A stretch of 60,647 nt of DNA from Spirochaetaceae bacterium. GTDB taxonomy: Bacteria > Spirochaetota > Spirochaetia > DSM-27196 > PWMO01. The notes under the pieces were generated by a model. The model was not told the DNA's origin. It saw only the letters and a list, made by a program, of their open reading frames with translations, and searched no databases. The position numbers and the translations under genes were made by a program. The stretch's first letter is position 1. Each line of letters begins with the position of its first letter. Shown in pieces: positions 50,213 to 57,848 of the stretch. Where the stretch lies: positions 1 to 60,647 of the forward strand of contig REDM01000216.1 of assembly GCA_007693485.1 (NCBI GenBank). The letters are read 5' to 3'.

Positions 50213-51244
50213 TCAGTTCTCGAAACCTGCTACGAAGTTCACGATGCCATTATAAATGCCATGCGCGAGCCGTTGCAAGTACGCGTCGTCGGCGAGATTG
50301 AGTGCTTCTTCCTGATTGGTAACAAATCCCAGTTCCACGAGAACCGACGGCATTCGGGCCTCGCGCACAACGTACCACGCCTCTTGCTTGATCCCGCGGT
50401 TGGGACTGTGTGCACCGACCTCGCTGTACAGCCCGGCGAGGATGTTGCGCGCAAGGAGCACGCTCTCGATGGTGAACTCCTCTTCGCGCATGGTGTTCAG
50501 GATCGTAAGTACACCGGGATCCGACACCCCGACTCGTGATGGATCAATCAAATCGCGCCGTCGGAACTCCGGTGTCAAATACCACACTTCAACACCACGG
50601 GCACGACTGTTCAGCGAAGCGTTGGCGTGAATGGATACAAAGAGCACGGTTTCGTTATGTTCCAGCGGAATGGCGTTCGCCAGCGCGGTACGCTGTTCGA
50701 GGGTGAGAAAGCGGTCGTCACTGCGCGACATGACAACCTGACGATCGGGAAAGGCCGTTTCGAGCAGGCGTGCAAGCCGGTGAGATACATCGAGAACGAT
50801 CTGTTTTTCCTGAATCTCGAAGAGCTCCCCGTCAATCCGATGCCGCCCGATCGTGCCCGGATCGCGTCCGCCGTGTCCCGGATCGATGAAGATGGCCGCA
50901 ACCCGTCGCTGCTCGGGGGCCGCTTGTGGACGAAGCCGCGCGATGATCCGCTCGGCGCCGTCGTGATCGAACGAAAGCCCCCCATCTTCGCCACGTGAGA
51001 CACGAACCGCGATCTGCTCGCTCGCGTTGACAAGCGCTGAATCAGCACCAGGTCGAAATGAGATGCGAGTGTTCCCCCTCCAGAGGGCGCCCACCTCGCG
51101 CATGGGATCCCACTGCAGGCGAGCGCCGGTTTCCGTCATGATCTGGTCGAGGGTTGTCTCTCGCGCGTCTGCCGCGGGTAACGCACCCAGCGCGAAGAGA
51201 AAAAGCGTCACAGCGATGGCACATAGCTTCATTATGCGAAACAC
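50213..51244 (-). CDS. N-acetylmuramoyl-L-alanine amidase (Amidase_3)
   Basis: A 343-aa exported zinc amidase that cleaves the peptide stem from peptidoglycan glycan strands. A signal peptide (residues about 5-27) and an N-terminal domain of about 90 residues precede the catalytic domain with His in IDPGHGGRDPG, Glu in EIQEKQIVLDV, His in VSIHANAS and catalytic Glu in VLVELGFVTN. Two starts are possible: GTG at 51244, five bases after GGGAG, or ATG at 51232, which shares a base with the stop of the ATP-grasp gene (TAATG). The degenerate LytM protein at 46233 may be a regulator of such an amidase. Confidence 0.9.
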   Translation of the reverse strand: MFRIMKLCAIAVTLFLFALGALPAADARETTLDQIMTETGARLQWDPMREVGALWRGNTRISFRPGADSALVNASEQIAVRVSRGEDGGLSFDHDGAERIIARLRPQAAPEQRRVAAIFIDPGHGGRDPGTIGRHRIDGELFEIQEKQIVLDVSHRLARLLETAFPDRQVVMSRSDDRFLTLEQRTALANAIPLEHNETVLFVSIHANASLNSRARGVEVWYLTPEFRRRDLIDPSRVGVSDPGVLTILNTMREEEFTIESVLLARNILAGLYSEVGAHSPNRGIKQEAWYVVREARMPSVLVELGFVTNQEEALNLADDAYLQRLAHGIYNGIVNFVAGFEN

Positions 51245-52848
51245 ACTCTCTCCCGGGCCGTTGGATCCTCATGTATAGTATCGAGAAAAAACCGTCCGCC
51301 CTGAAGTCCGCCTCGGGCCACCGCTGACCAGAAACGTCGTCTACCCGGCGCATCGTACGGAAGCTCCGAGAGCAGCGGAAACCCTGCACAGTGTCGGAGC
51401 ACAGAGAGGGTCTCCGACAGCGTTCGTCCGCAGTAATCCACCTGCGCACCAACCTGCGCGTCGGCACTGCTCCCGGAGTCGGATTTTGTACCGATACGCG
51501 GCAGGGCGACGGAAGAAGCGGCGATGCCTGGATAGAAGGCGCCGGCGTGCATCGAACCCCCTCCTCCGTCGGGCTCCTGCCCTTCCTGGGCAACGTTTCC
51601 CCAGAGAAACCGTTCCGTTTCGTCCACTGCCGGTTCCAAACGGATGTAAATCGCACGGATTGCCTGGAGCGCGGCCTCAAGCGCCGCCGATCTCGTCTTC
51701 GCGGAGGCGATTACGTTCCCGCACTTCTCTACGTTATTACGCGGAAACACAACACGGTCGCCTGCGACCACCCGCTCGAATACGTCGCGAACGCCGGGAA
51801 TCGACCGCGCGCGGTCGAACCCCTCCACCTCGCGGACAATGCCGGGAATGGACAGAAGCGCTCGCTCCGCAGAAACGTACTCGCGAACCGGTACCAGATC
51901 GCCGGGCGGAAGTCCAAGTGCAATCCGCATGGCCGCCAGCGTCGGCTCGATTCCGCTCGAGTAGGGATAGGTCCAACCCGACATGTAGCCGCCCGACAGG
52001 CGCGCCGCGATCTCACCGATGACCGGGCCATGCGGACTCAGAAAGACGTCCCCCTTGGCTGCCCCACTGGTAATCCCGAGGGCTCGAACGCCAAGGCTGA
52101 ATACTCGTTCGAGCTCACGACGCAGTGCTGGTTGACAATTTGTCGGCATGGTATGCCCGATCTCGATGAACCACGGAGGAAACCGGATATCCCGGTCCGC
52201 TACCCCGCAGATCACCACCTCGCCATTGTGTACCACGGCGTCGATGCTGAACTCGGGGCCATCAATGAACCGTTCCACGAGGACGCGACCGTCGCCGCTG
52301 TAACGCCGCGCTTCTTTCACCGCGTGCGCAAGTCGGTCTCCAGTATCGATGCGCACTACGCCGCGCGCGCCCATGTTGTCAACCGGTTTGACCACCACCG
52401 GAAATCCAATCTCCCGGGCCTTCGACGAAAGCAGACTGGGGTCGATCTCGTCACGTACCGCAAAAAAAGGAGTTGAGGGAACTCCGGCTTCGGCAAATCG
52501 CTGCCGCATCCGCTCTTTGTCGGACGCATCCCGTGCCGTTTCGAACGGTATTCCCGGCAATCCGAGCTGCTCCGCGACATACGCGACTGAGGTTGAGAAG
52601 TCGGTTCCCGCGGTGAATACGCCGTCGAGTCGATGGCGCTGCCGATAAGCGTTTGCCCACACCACCAGGCCGTCGCGGTCCCGGAGATCCACGTGGCCAA
52701 AGGTATCGGCGAGGTTCCGCCCTGCCGCGTGCGCATTGCCGTCAACCACCGCCACGGTCCAGCCCTCGCGCTTCGCGATTTGGAGGGCGGGCAGCTGCAT
52801 GACGCCGGCGCCAAGAATCAGAATATGGGGCGCACTCGGCGCTCTCAC
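51232..52848 (-). CDS. ATP-grasp ligase with C-terminal extension
   Basis: A 538-aa protein. Residues 1 to about 400 are an ATP-grasp ligase: N-terminal Rossmann-like domain (HILILGAGVMQLPALQIAKR), ATP-binding segment FPVVVKPVDNMGARGVVRI, catalytic loop VLVERFIDGPEFSIDAVVH and metal motif GPVIGEIAARLSGGYMSG. A Gly/Ser-rich linker (EPDGGGGSMH) joins a 90-residue C-terminal domain that I do not recognise. It should form an amide or thioester bond on a carboxylate, perhaps adding an amino acid to a sugar. The start is GTG, overlapping the preceding stop by GTGA. Confidence 0.82.
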   Translation of the reverse strand: MRAPSAPHILILGAGVMQLPALQIAKREGWTVAVVDGNAHAAGRNLADTFGHVDLRDRDGLVVWANAYRQRHRLDGVFTAGTDFSTSVAYVAEQLGLPGIPFETARDASDKERMRQRFAEAGVPSTPFFAVRDEIDPSLLSSKAREIGFPVVVKPVDNMGARGVVRIDTGDRLAHAVKEARRYSGDGRVLVERFIDGPEFSIDAVVHNGEVVICGVADRDIRFPPWFIEIGHTMPTNCQPALRRELERVFSLGVRALGITSGAAKGDVFLSPHGPVIGEIAARLSGGYMSGWTYPYSSGIEPTLAAMRIALGLPPGDLVPVREYVSAERALLSIPGIVREVEGFDRARSIPGVRDVFERVVAGDRVVFPRNNVEKCGNVIASAKTRSAALEAALQAIRAIYIRLEPAVDETERFLWGNVAQEGQEPDGGGGSMHAGAFYPGIAASSVALPRIGTKSDSGSSADAQVGAQVDYCGRTLSETLSVLRHCAGFPLLSELPYDAPGRRRFWSAVARGGLQGGRFFLDTIHEDPTARERVCFA

Positions 52849-54605
52849 TCCCGCTCCTCCCGACGACGAGCGTACACCTCAAAGGTGTCCCCCAGCCGCA
52901 GCAGCCGACTCGCACCAAGAAGCAGCCGATAGGCAACGGTTCCGGGCCGTACAGCCCCGCATCCTGGAAATCGTTCAGGGTGGTGTCCCGTCACCACAAC
53001 CCGCACCACGTGAAAACCAAAGCGCCGGAGCACCCGTCGTGCGGCAGTCGGCGTCCAGACCGTGACGTGATCGCGCGGCCCCATTCGGAGGAATGCGCTT
53101 CGATCGAGCCTCCCCGAAATCCCCCGTGCGTTCGGCGTAGCAAATGCAAATACCCCTCCCGGTGCGACCGTCCGTTGAACCCACCGGAGGAGCGGACGCA
53201 GGTCATCGATGTGTTCAATTACGTACCACATCGTTACCGCGTCGAGGTCGCCGGGCTTCCACCGATCGCGAACGGAGGGGTCTGAAATCGATCCCGCCAC
53301 CGCCGGTATTCCCACCACATCGCGAACGTGTCGTACCGCCGCGGTTGCCACGTCGAGTCCGGAACAGGCGAATCCGCTGTGCTGTGCGGCGTCGAGGAAC
53401 GGGCCATAGGCACAACCGATATCGAGCAGCCGTGGCTTTGCACTCCGTGCCTGTTTCGGAGGCTTGTGAGCACGCATCACACGCCGCGCACGCGCCAGAC
53501 CGAGTACGCGGATGTGGGCAAAGTCTTCCAGGTAAGTACGCCCGTATTGCGCTCGATACTCCTCGAAAAAATACGCCTCATCGTACGCAATACCTGGATC
53601 GGTGAACGCGGTACGAAACAGCACCCCGCAGGAACAGCGATAAAAACTTCGGTCCGCGTCGCGAAAGATCGGCTCCCCGCCGGGGCGTCGGCAGATCGGG
53701 CAGCGCGCGGGCGGTGCCTGGGCTATGCGCGCAATGGTACGGGCAAGGCTCTGCGACGCCCGTCGGTCGACCAGCGCCGCAGACTTCAGCCCCAGCGCCG
53801 GATCGCTGAGAGCCAGACCAAGCGCTCGCCGGTTCACCCGAACCACCCCAACGTCAGTAAATCCCACCCGTTTTCCCAGCCGGGCGTGATAACGGGTGGG
53901 GTTCAGAAGAACCACTGCGCACCGAGCGGCTGCGGCCTCCAAAGCCGTGAGGCCAAACGACGTGCAGACGAGGTCGTAGTCGCACAGCATCTCCATCAGG
54001 TTTGACGGACGGTCGAGCACGCGCACATCGCCAGGCGCGTCCCACGCCGCGAGCGGGCCGCGAACGACCGTCACCTGCTGTGCGTTCACCTCACCGGTCT
54101 GAAGCAGCGCCTCGACCATGCGTGGCGTCAGCCGTTTGGGGTCTTCTCCGCCGAAAGTCACCAGAATTCGCGGGTAGATTGCCGGAGGTGCTGATCGTAC
54201 ACTTCGCGGCAGCTCCAGGAATGCGGTGCTTCGAAGGTTTGCGCGCCCGTCGTCCCGCAGCCGCGGGATGATATCGATGGTGTAATTGCAGAGCGCCCGC
54301 CCGCTCCCACCGGCATCGAGGCCGATCACGACTGCGTGTTGGCAGAGCGCGGCCACCTCTTCGCGCGGGATGATCGGGCGATCGATAACAATCGCCGATG
54401 CCGCGACGAGTGCAGCGGGGTCGCGTTCGATCCAGCTTGCGCCAAGTTCATGCGAAACCGTGTGAACAACACCGTCACGCACGTCGGGCGCAAGGTAGAT
54501 TCGGGCGTCGGGCGACAGCTGCTTGCACAGCCGGATGGCTCGTCTCAGATGCCCGGTGCCCGCGCCAACCGCGGTTTCGGGACAGAGAAGAATCTGTGGC
54601 ATCAT
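52845..54605 (-). CDS. PseG-like glycosyl hydrolase/transferase fused to SAM methyltransferase
   Basis: A 586-aa fusion. The N-terminal half (1 to about 300) resembles PseG and related GT-B-fold proteins that act on UDP-sugars: GTGHLRRAIRLCKQL, VIDRPIIPREEV, ILVTFGGEDPKRL and CTSFGLTALEAAAARC. A four-cysteine zinc ribbon follows (CPICRR...FYRCSCGVLF). The C-terminal half is a class I methyltransferase with LLDIGCAYGPFLDAA and MWYVIEHIDD. Each half is usually a separate enzyme in sugar biosynthesis. The ATG at 54605 has GGAGGG five bases upstream and overlaps the previous stop as ATGA. Confidence 0.82.
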   Translation of the reverse strand: MMPQILLCPETAVGAGTGHLRRAIRLCKQLSPDARIYLAPDVRDGVVHTVSHELGASWIERDPAALVAASAIVIDRPIIPREEVAALCQHAVVIGLDAGGSGRALCNYTIDIIPRLRDDGRANLRSTAFLELPRSVRSAPPAIYPRILVTFGGEDPKRLTPRMVEALLQTGEVNAQQVTVVRGPLAAWDAPGDVRVLDRPSNLMEMLCDYDLVCTSFGLTALEAAAARCAVVLLNPTRYHARLGKRVGFTDVGVVRVNRRALGLALSDPALGLKSAALVDRRASQSLARTIARIAQAPPARCPICRRPGGEPIFRDADRSFYRCSCGVLFRTAFTDPGIAYDEAYFFEEYRAQYGRTYLEDFAHIRVLGLARARRVMRAHKPPKQARSAKPRLLDIGCAYGPFLDAAQHSGFACSGLDVATAAVRHVRDVVGIPAVAGSISDPSVRDRWKPGDLDAVTMWYVIEHIDDLRPLLRWVQRTVAPGGVFAFATPNARGISGRLDRSAFLRMGPRDHVTVWTPTAARRVLRRFGFHVVRVVVTGHHPERFPGCGAVRPGTVAYRLLLGASRLLRLGDTFEVYARRREERE

Positions 54606-55297
54606 GGGTGCCCTCCGGCACGAATTGGTTTCTGCCCTCCACCTAACCATTGGACCACTTCTTCGATTTCGATGGGAACGCCACGGTAGCAGTCGCCGAA
54701 GAGCCGTTGAATCTGGCGATAGTCGTTTTCGGTGTCCACGGTTACCCTTGCATCGGGCACGCGGAATCGCCCCTCGGCAGGACGACGGACCACGCGGAAG
54801 CGGTCGCGACGGCGATAGAGAAACGGGGTAACGTGCTCGTGTTCGTACGGATCAATCGACTCAGAAAGCGCGATCTCGAGGGCAGCGCGTTCGACGACTT
54901 CTACTCCGGTGCCCACCGGAAGATCGTCCCAGCCGGTCAGGTCGGCGCTCTCCTGCAGATGAAGGTCGCATGCGCTCTGGGCCAGAGCTGCCGAAACCAG
55001 GGGATTGTCGCCGGTGGCGCGTACGATCGTGGTGACATCAAAGGCCCGCGCCGCCGTCACATAGCGGTTGAGTACGTGGTGTGCGTCACCCACGAACAGT
55101 TCGTAGTCTCCCTTTCGTGCGACCGGTTTCAGCGCCTCGGCGCTGTCCGGATCGGTAATCAAGGCCCAGCGATCGGCGCAAACCGAACGCAGCGCACTCA
55201 TCACGTGCGCAATCAGAGGACGGCCCGCGAGGGGGAGCAGCGCCTTGCCGGGTAGCCGGGTGGACCCCAGCCGCACTTGTATCAACACTCCGATCAT
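54602..55297 (-). CDS. SpsF-like cytidylyltransferase
   Basis: A 231-aa nucleotidyltransferase of the SpsF/NeuA-like family that activates sugars as CMP or similar derivatives. It begins VLIQVRLGSTRLPGKALLPL (nucleotide-binding loop) and has TTIVRATGDNPLVS, LPVGTGVEVVERAAL and RVTVDTENDYRQIQ. ATG at 55297 is chosen because it starts the fold and overlaps the upstream stop as ATGA; the 33 codons before it have no family similarity. Confidence 0.85.
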   Translation of the reverse strand: MIGVLIQVRLGSTRLPGKALLPLAGRPLIAHVMSALRSVCADRWALITDPDSAEALKPVARKGDYELFVGDAHHVLNRYVTAARAFDVTTIVRATGDNPLVSAALAQSACDLHLQESADLTGWDDLPVGTGVEVVERAALEIALSESIDPYEHEHVTPFLYRRRDRFRVVRRPAEGRFRVPDARVTVDTENDYRQIQRLFGDCYRGVPIEIEEVVQWLGGGQKPIRAGGHP

Positions 55298-56247
55298 TCG
55301 GCCGGTTTCCAGAGTTCGGTGATCCGCCGGGCATCCTGCACAAACCGGTATCGGTGCGTTTGGACCCACTTTTGTACTTCGAGAAAGAGTTTCCATGAGG
55401 CTGCGAGTCCACCACCCGTTCTCAGGTAATACCCGGGAAACCGCGACGCGGGAAGCGTGCCCTCATCCGCCCGAAACCGCACCATCAGGTTTTTCAGGTA
55501 GAAGCGACGGTACCCGGCATCCGGCGTCGTGTTTTCCGGCTCCAGTCCGCCTGCAGCGGTCACGCGGATTCCCCCGTGGTAACGAATTGCTTCTCCCCAG
55601 AGGTGAGCGCGAAACCCGAAATCGAGTTTCTGCCAGTAGGGCGTTGCGATCGCAGGATCAAACCCTCCGAGCTGAAGAAATCGTTCCCTCCGATAGATCC
55701 CCACGTAGTCGGCGGGATAGAGCGAGGTGGCGCCATCCGCGGTTGGGGCCAGCGGGATCACGCGCAGCCGCCCCCCGTCGAAGGCCGGCGCAAAGAGCGA
55801 CGGAATAACCTCGCCTCGGTCGGTTCGCAACATGGGAACGACGCAGAGCACGTCCTCATCGTCGGCAAGACGAACAACACTCTTGCCCACGATCCGTTCC
55901 GGCTCGGTGTCGTTCCACACCGTCATCACTACGCGCCCAAATGCCTCCTGGATACCGATGTTAACCTGTTCGCCGATCGAAAGGCTTCGGTGCAACAGAA
56001 GGAAACGGACACCTGCGTACTGTTGTGCCAGCGCTTCGATGTCGTAGGACGCGCCCGCGGGTTCGATCGAGAGCACCTCGTCAAATCCAAGGCGCTGCAA
56101 TTCGTCGAAGAGTTCGAACCGTCGATATTTGCCGCCTCGGTGCAGGACCACCAGTGTCGTTCGCTTGGCTCCCGAGACAACGCGCTCGGCGCGGATTCCG
56201 CCGACGACCGTGTACGGACGGTCAGAAATTGAAGGTGTAGTATTCAT
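55294..56247 (-). CDS. glycosyltransferase-like protein
   Basis: A 317-aa protein that looks like a GT-A-fold glycosyltransferase: TTLVVLHRGGKYRRFELFDE, the strand RVVMTVWNDTEPERI (possible DxD-like site) and the acceptor-side segment YVGIYRRERFLQLGGFDPAI, typical of family 2 enzymes. The donor and acceptor are not deducible. ATG at 56247 lies inside the end of the SPASM gene (26-bp overlap); an in-frame ATG 20 codons upstream is less likely. Confidence 0.65.
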   Translation of the reverse strand: MNTTPSISDRPYTVVGGIRAERVVSGAKRTTLVVLHRGGKYRRFELFDELQRLGFDEVLSIEPAGASYDIEALAQQYAGVRFLLLHRSLSIGEQVNIGIQEAFGRVVMTVWNDTEPERIVGKSVVRLADDEDVLCVVPMLRTDRGEVIPSLFAPAFDGGRLRVIPLAPTADGATSLYPADYVGIYRRERFLQLGGFDPAIATPYWQKLDFGFRAHLWGEAIRYHGGIRVTAAGGLEPENTTPDAGYRRFYLKNLMVRFRADEGTLPASRFPGYYLRTGGGLAASWKLFLEVQKWVQTHRYRFVQDARRITELWKPAE

Positions 56248-57766
56248 CGCACTCTGCACAGATTGAGGGATATTCGCCACGAACGTGGGCGCGATGCACC
56301 GGGTCAAGCGAGTCCCATACTGCCTCTACCCCATCGGAAAAGATGTTCCCTGCTGCGTGGTTGCCGTGAATGTCCTCGCGACATCGGGGGACCGTGCCGT
56401 CGATCATTACGAGCAGGTCTCGTTTAAGGTGCCAGCAGGGAAACCGGTGCACCGGTGATATATCGGTCACCCGCTTGTCCTCAAGGACACCGCAGACAGG
56501 GTCGTACTTCTGAATGATGATGTTGTCGGTTCGCTCCTTCCAGTAACGGTAAAACGCCTCGGTGTGCGATTCGAGATCGGTGTAGCGCACCGTCTGCACG
56601 TAGGTCTTTGCGGGCGCCGCGGCAAAGAGCCGCTCGGTGAACCGCATCGCTTCCAAAAAACCGTCTCCCCGCACACGCCGATACTCGCTCTCGTCGATTG
56701 CATCGAGATGGACGATCCACGTCACGTCCTGTGTTCGGGCAAGCACCTGCTCGAGGGCCGCAGAATCCCACCCCACGCCGGAGGTCTCGATCACCAGCGG
56801 CACGGAAGCGGCAGCGCCAATCAGATCATCTATCGACCCGTGCAGGCCCGGCTCACCCCACGCGCCGATCGAGTAGACCGACCCCGGCGAAAAATCCTCC
56901 ACACGTGCAATCAGCGACGCAAACCGATCGACCGTCATTTCCCGCTGCTTCCCCTTTCCCGCCGGTCCGAAGAGCCGATAGGGCGAATAGGCAACGTCCT
57001 GCGGACTTCCCTCGACAACGTCCACCATGACGTAGGCGGGCAGCGTGCGAAGCAGTCCAAGATCGGCCCGGATCGTCGAGACGATGGTTTCGACTGCCGG
57101 CACTGCAGGAGCCTGCCGGGTTGCCGGTGGCGGCACTCCCGCGGGATCAGTGGCTGCGACAACCGCCTCCGCTACGCGCTTGCACAGCAGCCAGTTGCGT
57201 CGGCTGGAACAGTTGAGCTCGATGCGCAGCAGGCGCATGTCGTCGTCGGCGAGCAGGGTCTCAATGTCGAACGCATTGATGTCCCGCTGGATGATGGTGA
57301 AAAGGGCTTCGCGGCCGGCTGGTTCTTCGCGGGCGAGCGCACGCAACCGGGGAAGCACGCTGGGAGCGAGGATCTCGGGAGCGAGTCCTCCGGGGTAGCC
57401 GTCAGCGAAGGTGTACTCCGCCACGTAGCGATGGTGATCGGCAATCATCCTCGTGACAAAGGTGGGATCGAGAAAGGGCTCGTCGGCATGATGGTAGAGG
57501 ATGCTGGTGGCGGTCTGCCCCGCGTGCGCCAGCTCGATCAGGGTGTCGATGAGGGGTGCCTCGCGCGAATCCGTGAGTGCTACGCGCTGCCAGCGGTCGG
57601 GATACCTGGTCTCGTCGCCCGGCGCCGTCAACACCACGACGCGATGCTCCTGCGCGAGAGCTGCGATCGCCAAGTCGAGAAGGTCCAAACTGCTGTAGCC
57701 GCCCAGAATGGGCACGGTGAGAAACGGTCCGGGCTCAAGCGCCCGAATACACACAAGAGTCGCCAT
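56222..57766 (-). CDS. spirochaete-type SPASM protein lacking radical-SAM cysteines
   Basis: A 514-aa protein with three parts. Residues 1 to about 200 resemble a nucleotidyltransferase (LAIAALAQEHRVVVLTAPG, SILYHHADEPFLDPTFVTRM). Residues about 240-420 follow a radical-SAM barrel, including a GEP motif (304-306). However, the CxxxCxxC site reads Ser254, Val258, Ser261, so no SAM-cleaving cluster can form there. The C-terminal SPASM domain keeps cysteines at 425, 444, 462, 503 and 506. This matches, from memory, a spirochaete-restricted 'spiro-SPASM' family of unknown function. It heads a polysaccharide-type gene cluster and has a candidate promoter at its start codon. Confidence 0.82.
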   Translation of the reverse strand: MATLVCIRALEPGPFLTVPILGGYSSLDLLDLAIAALAQEHRVVVLTAPGDETRYPDRWQRVALTDSREAPLIDTLIELAHAGQTATSILYHHADEPFLDPTFVTRMIADHHRYVAEYTFADGYPGGLAPEILAPSVLPRLRALAREEPAGREALFTIIQRDINAFDIETLLADDDMRLLRIELNCSSRRNWLLCKRVAEAVVAATDPAGVPPPATRQAPAVPAVETIVSTIRADLGLLRTLPAYVMVDVVEGSPQDVAYSPYRLFGPAGKGKQREMTVDRFASLIARVEDFSPGSVYSIGAWGEPGLHGSIDDLIGAAASVPLVIETSGVGWDSAALEQVLARTQDVTWIVHLDAIDESEYRRVRGDGFLEAMRFTERLFAAAPAKTYVQTVRYTDLESHTEAFYRYWKERTDNIIIQKYDPVCGVLEDKRVTDISPVHRFPCWHLKRDLLVMIDGTVPRCREDIHGNHAAGNIFSDGVEAVWDSLDPVHRAHVRGEYPSICAECDEYYTFNF

Positions 57767-57771
57767 ACTCT

Positions 57772-57801
57772 GTTATCGACACGTCCTTTTCGCTTGTTGA
57801 A
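57772..57801 (-). promoter_or_regulatory. candidate promoter of the SPASM/glycan cluster
   Basis: On the minus strand, TTCAAC (57796-57801, 3 of 6) and GATAAC (57772-57777, 4 of 6) are 18 bases apart. The predicted RNA start (57765) falls within a base of the ATG at 57766, and no good ribosome site is present. The boxes are weak. Confidence 0.4.
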
Positions 57802-57848
57802 CGACGCTCAACCCATTGAACGTACCATGCAAAGGGGGCTAATCTCCA

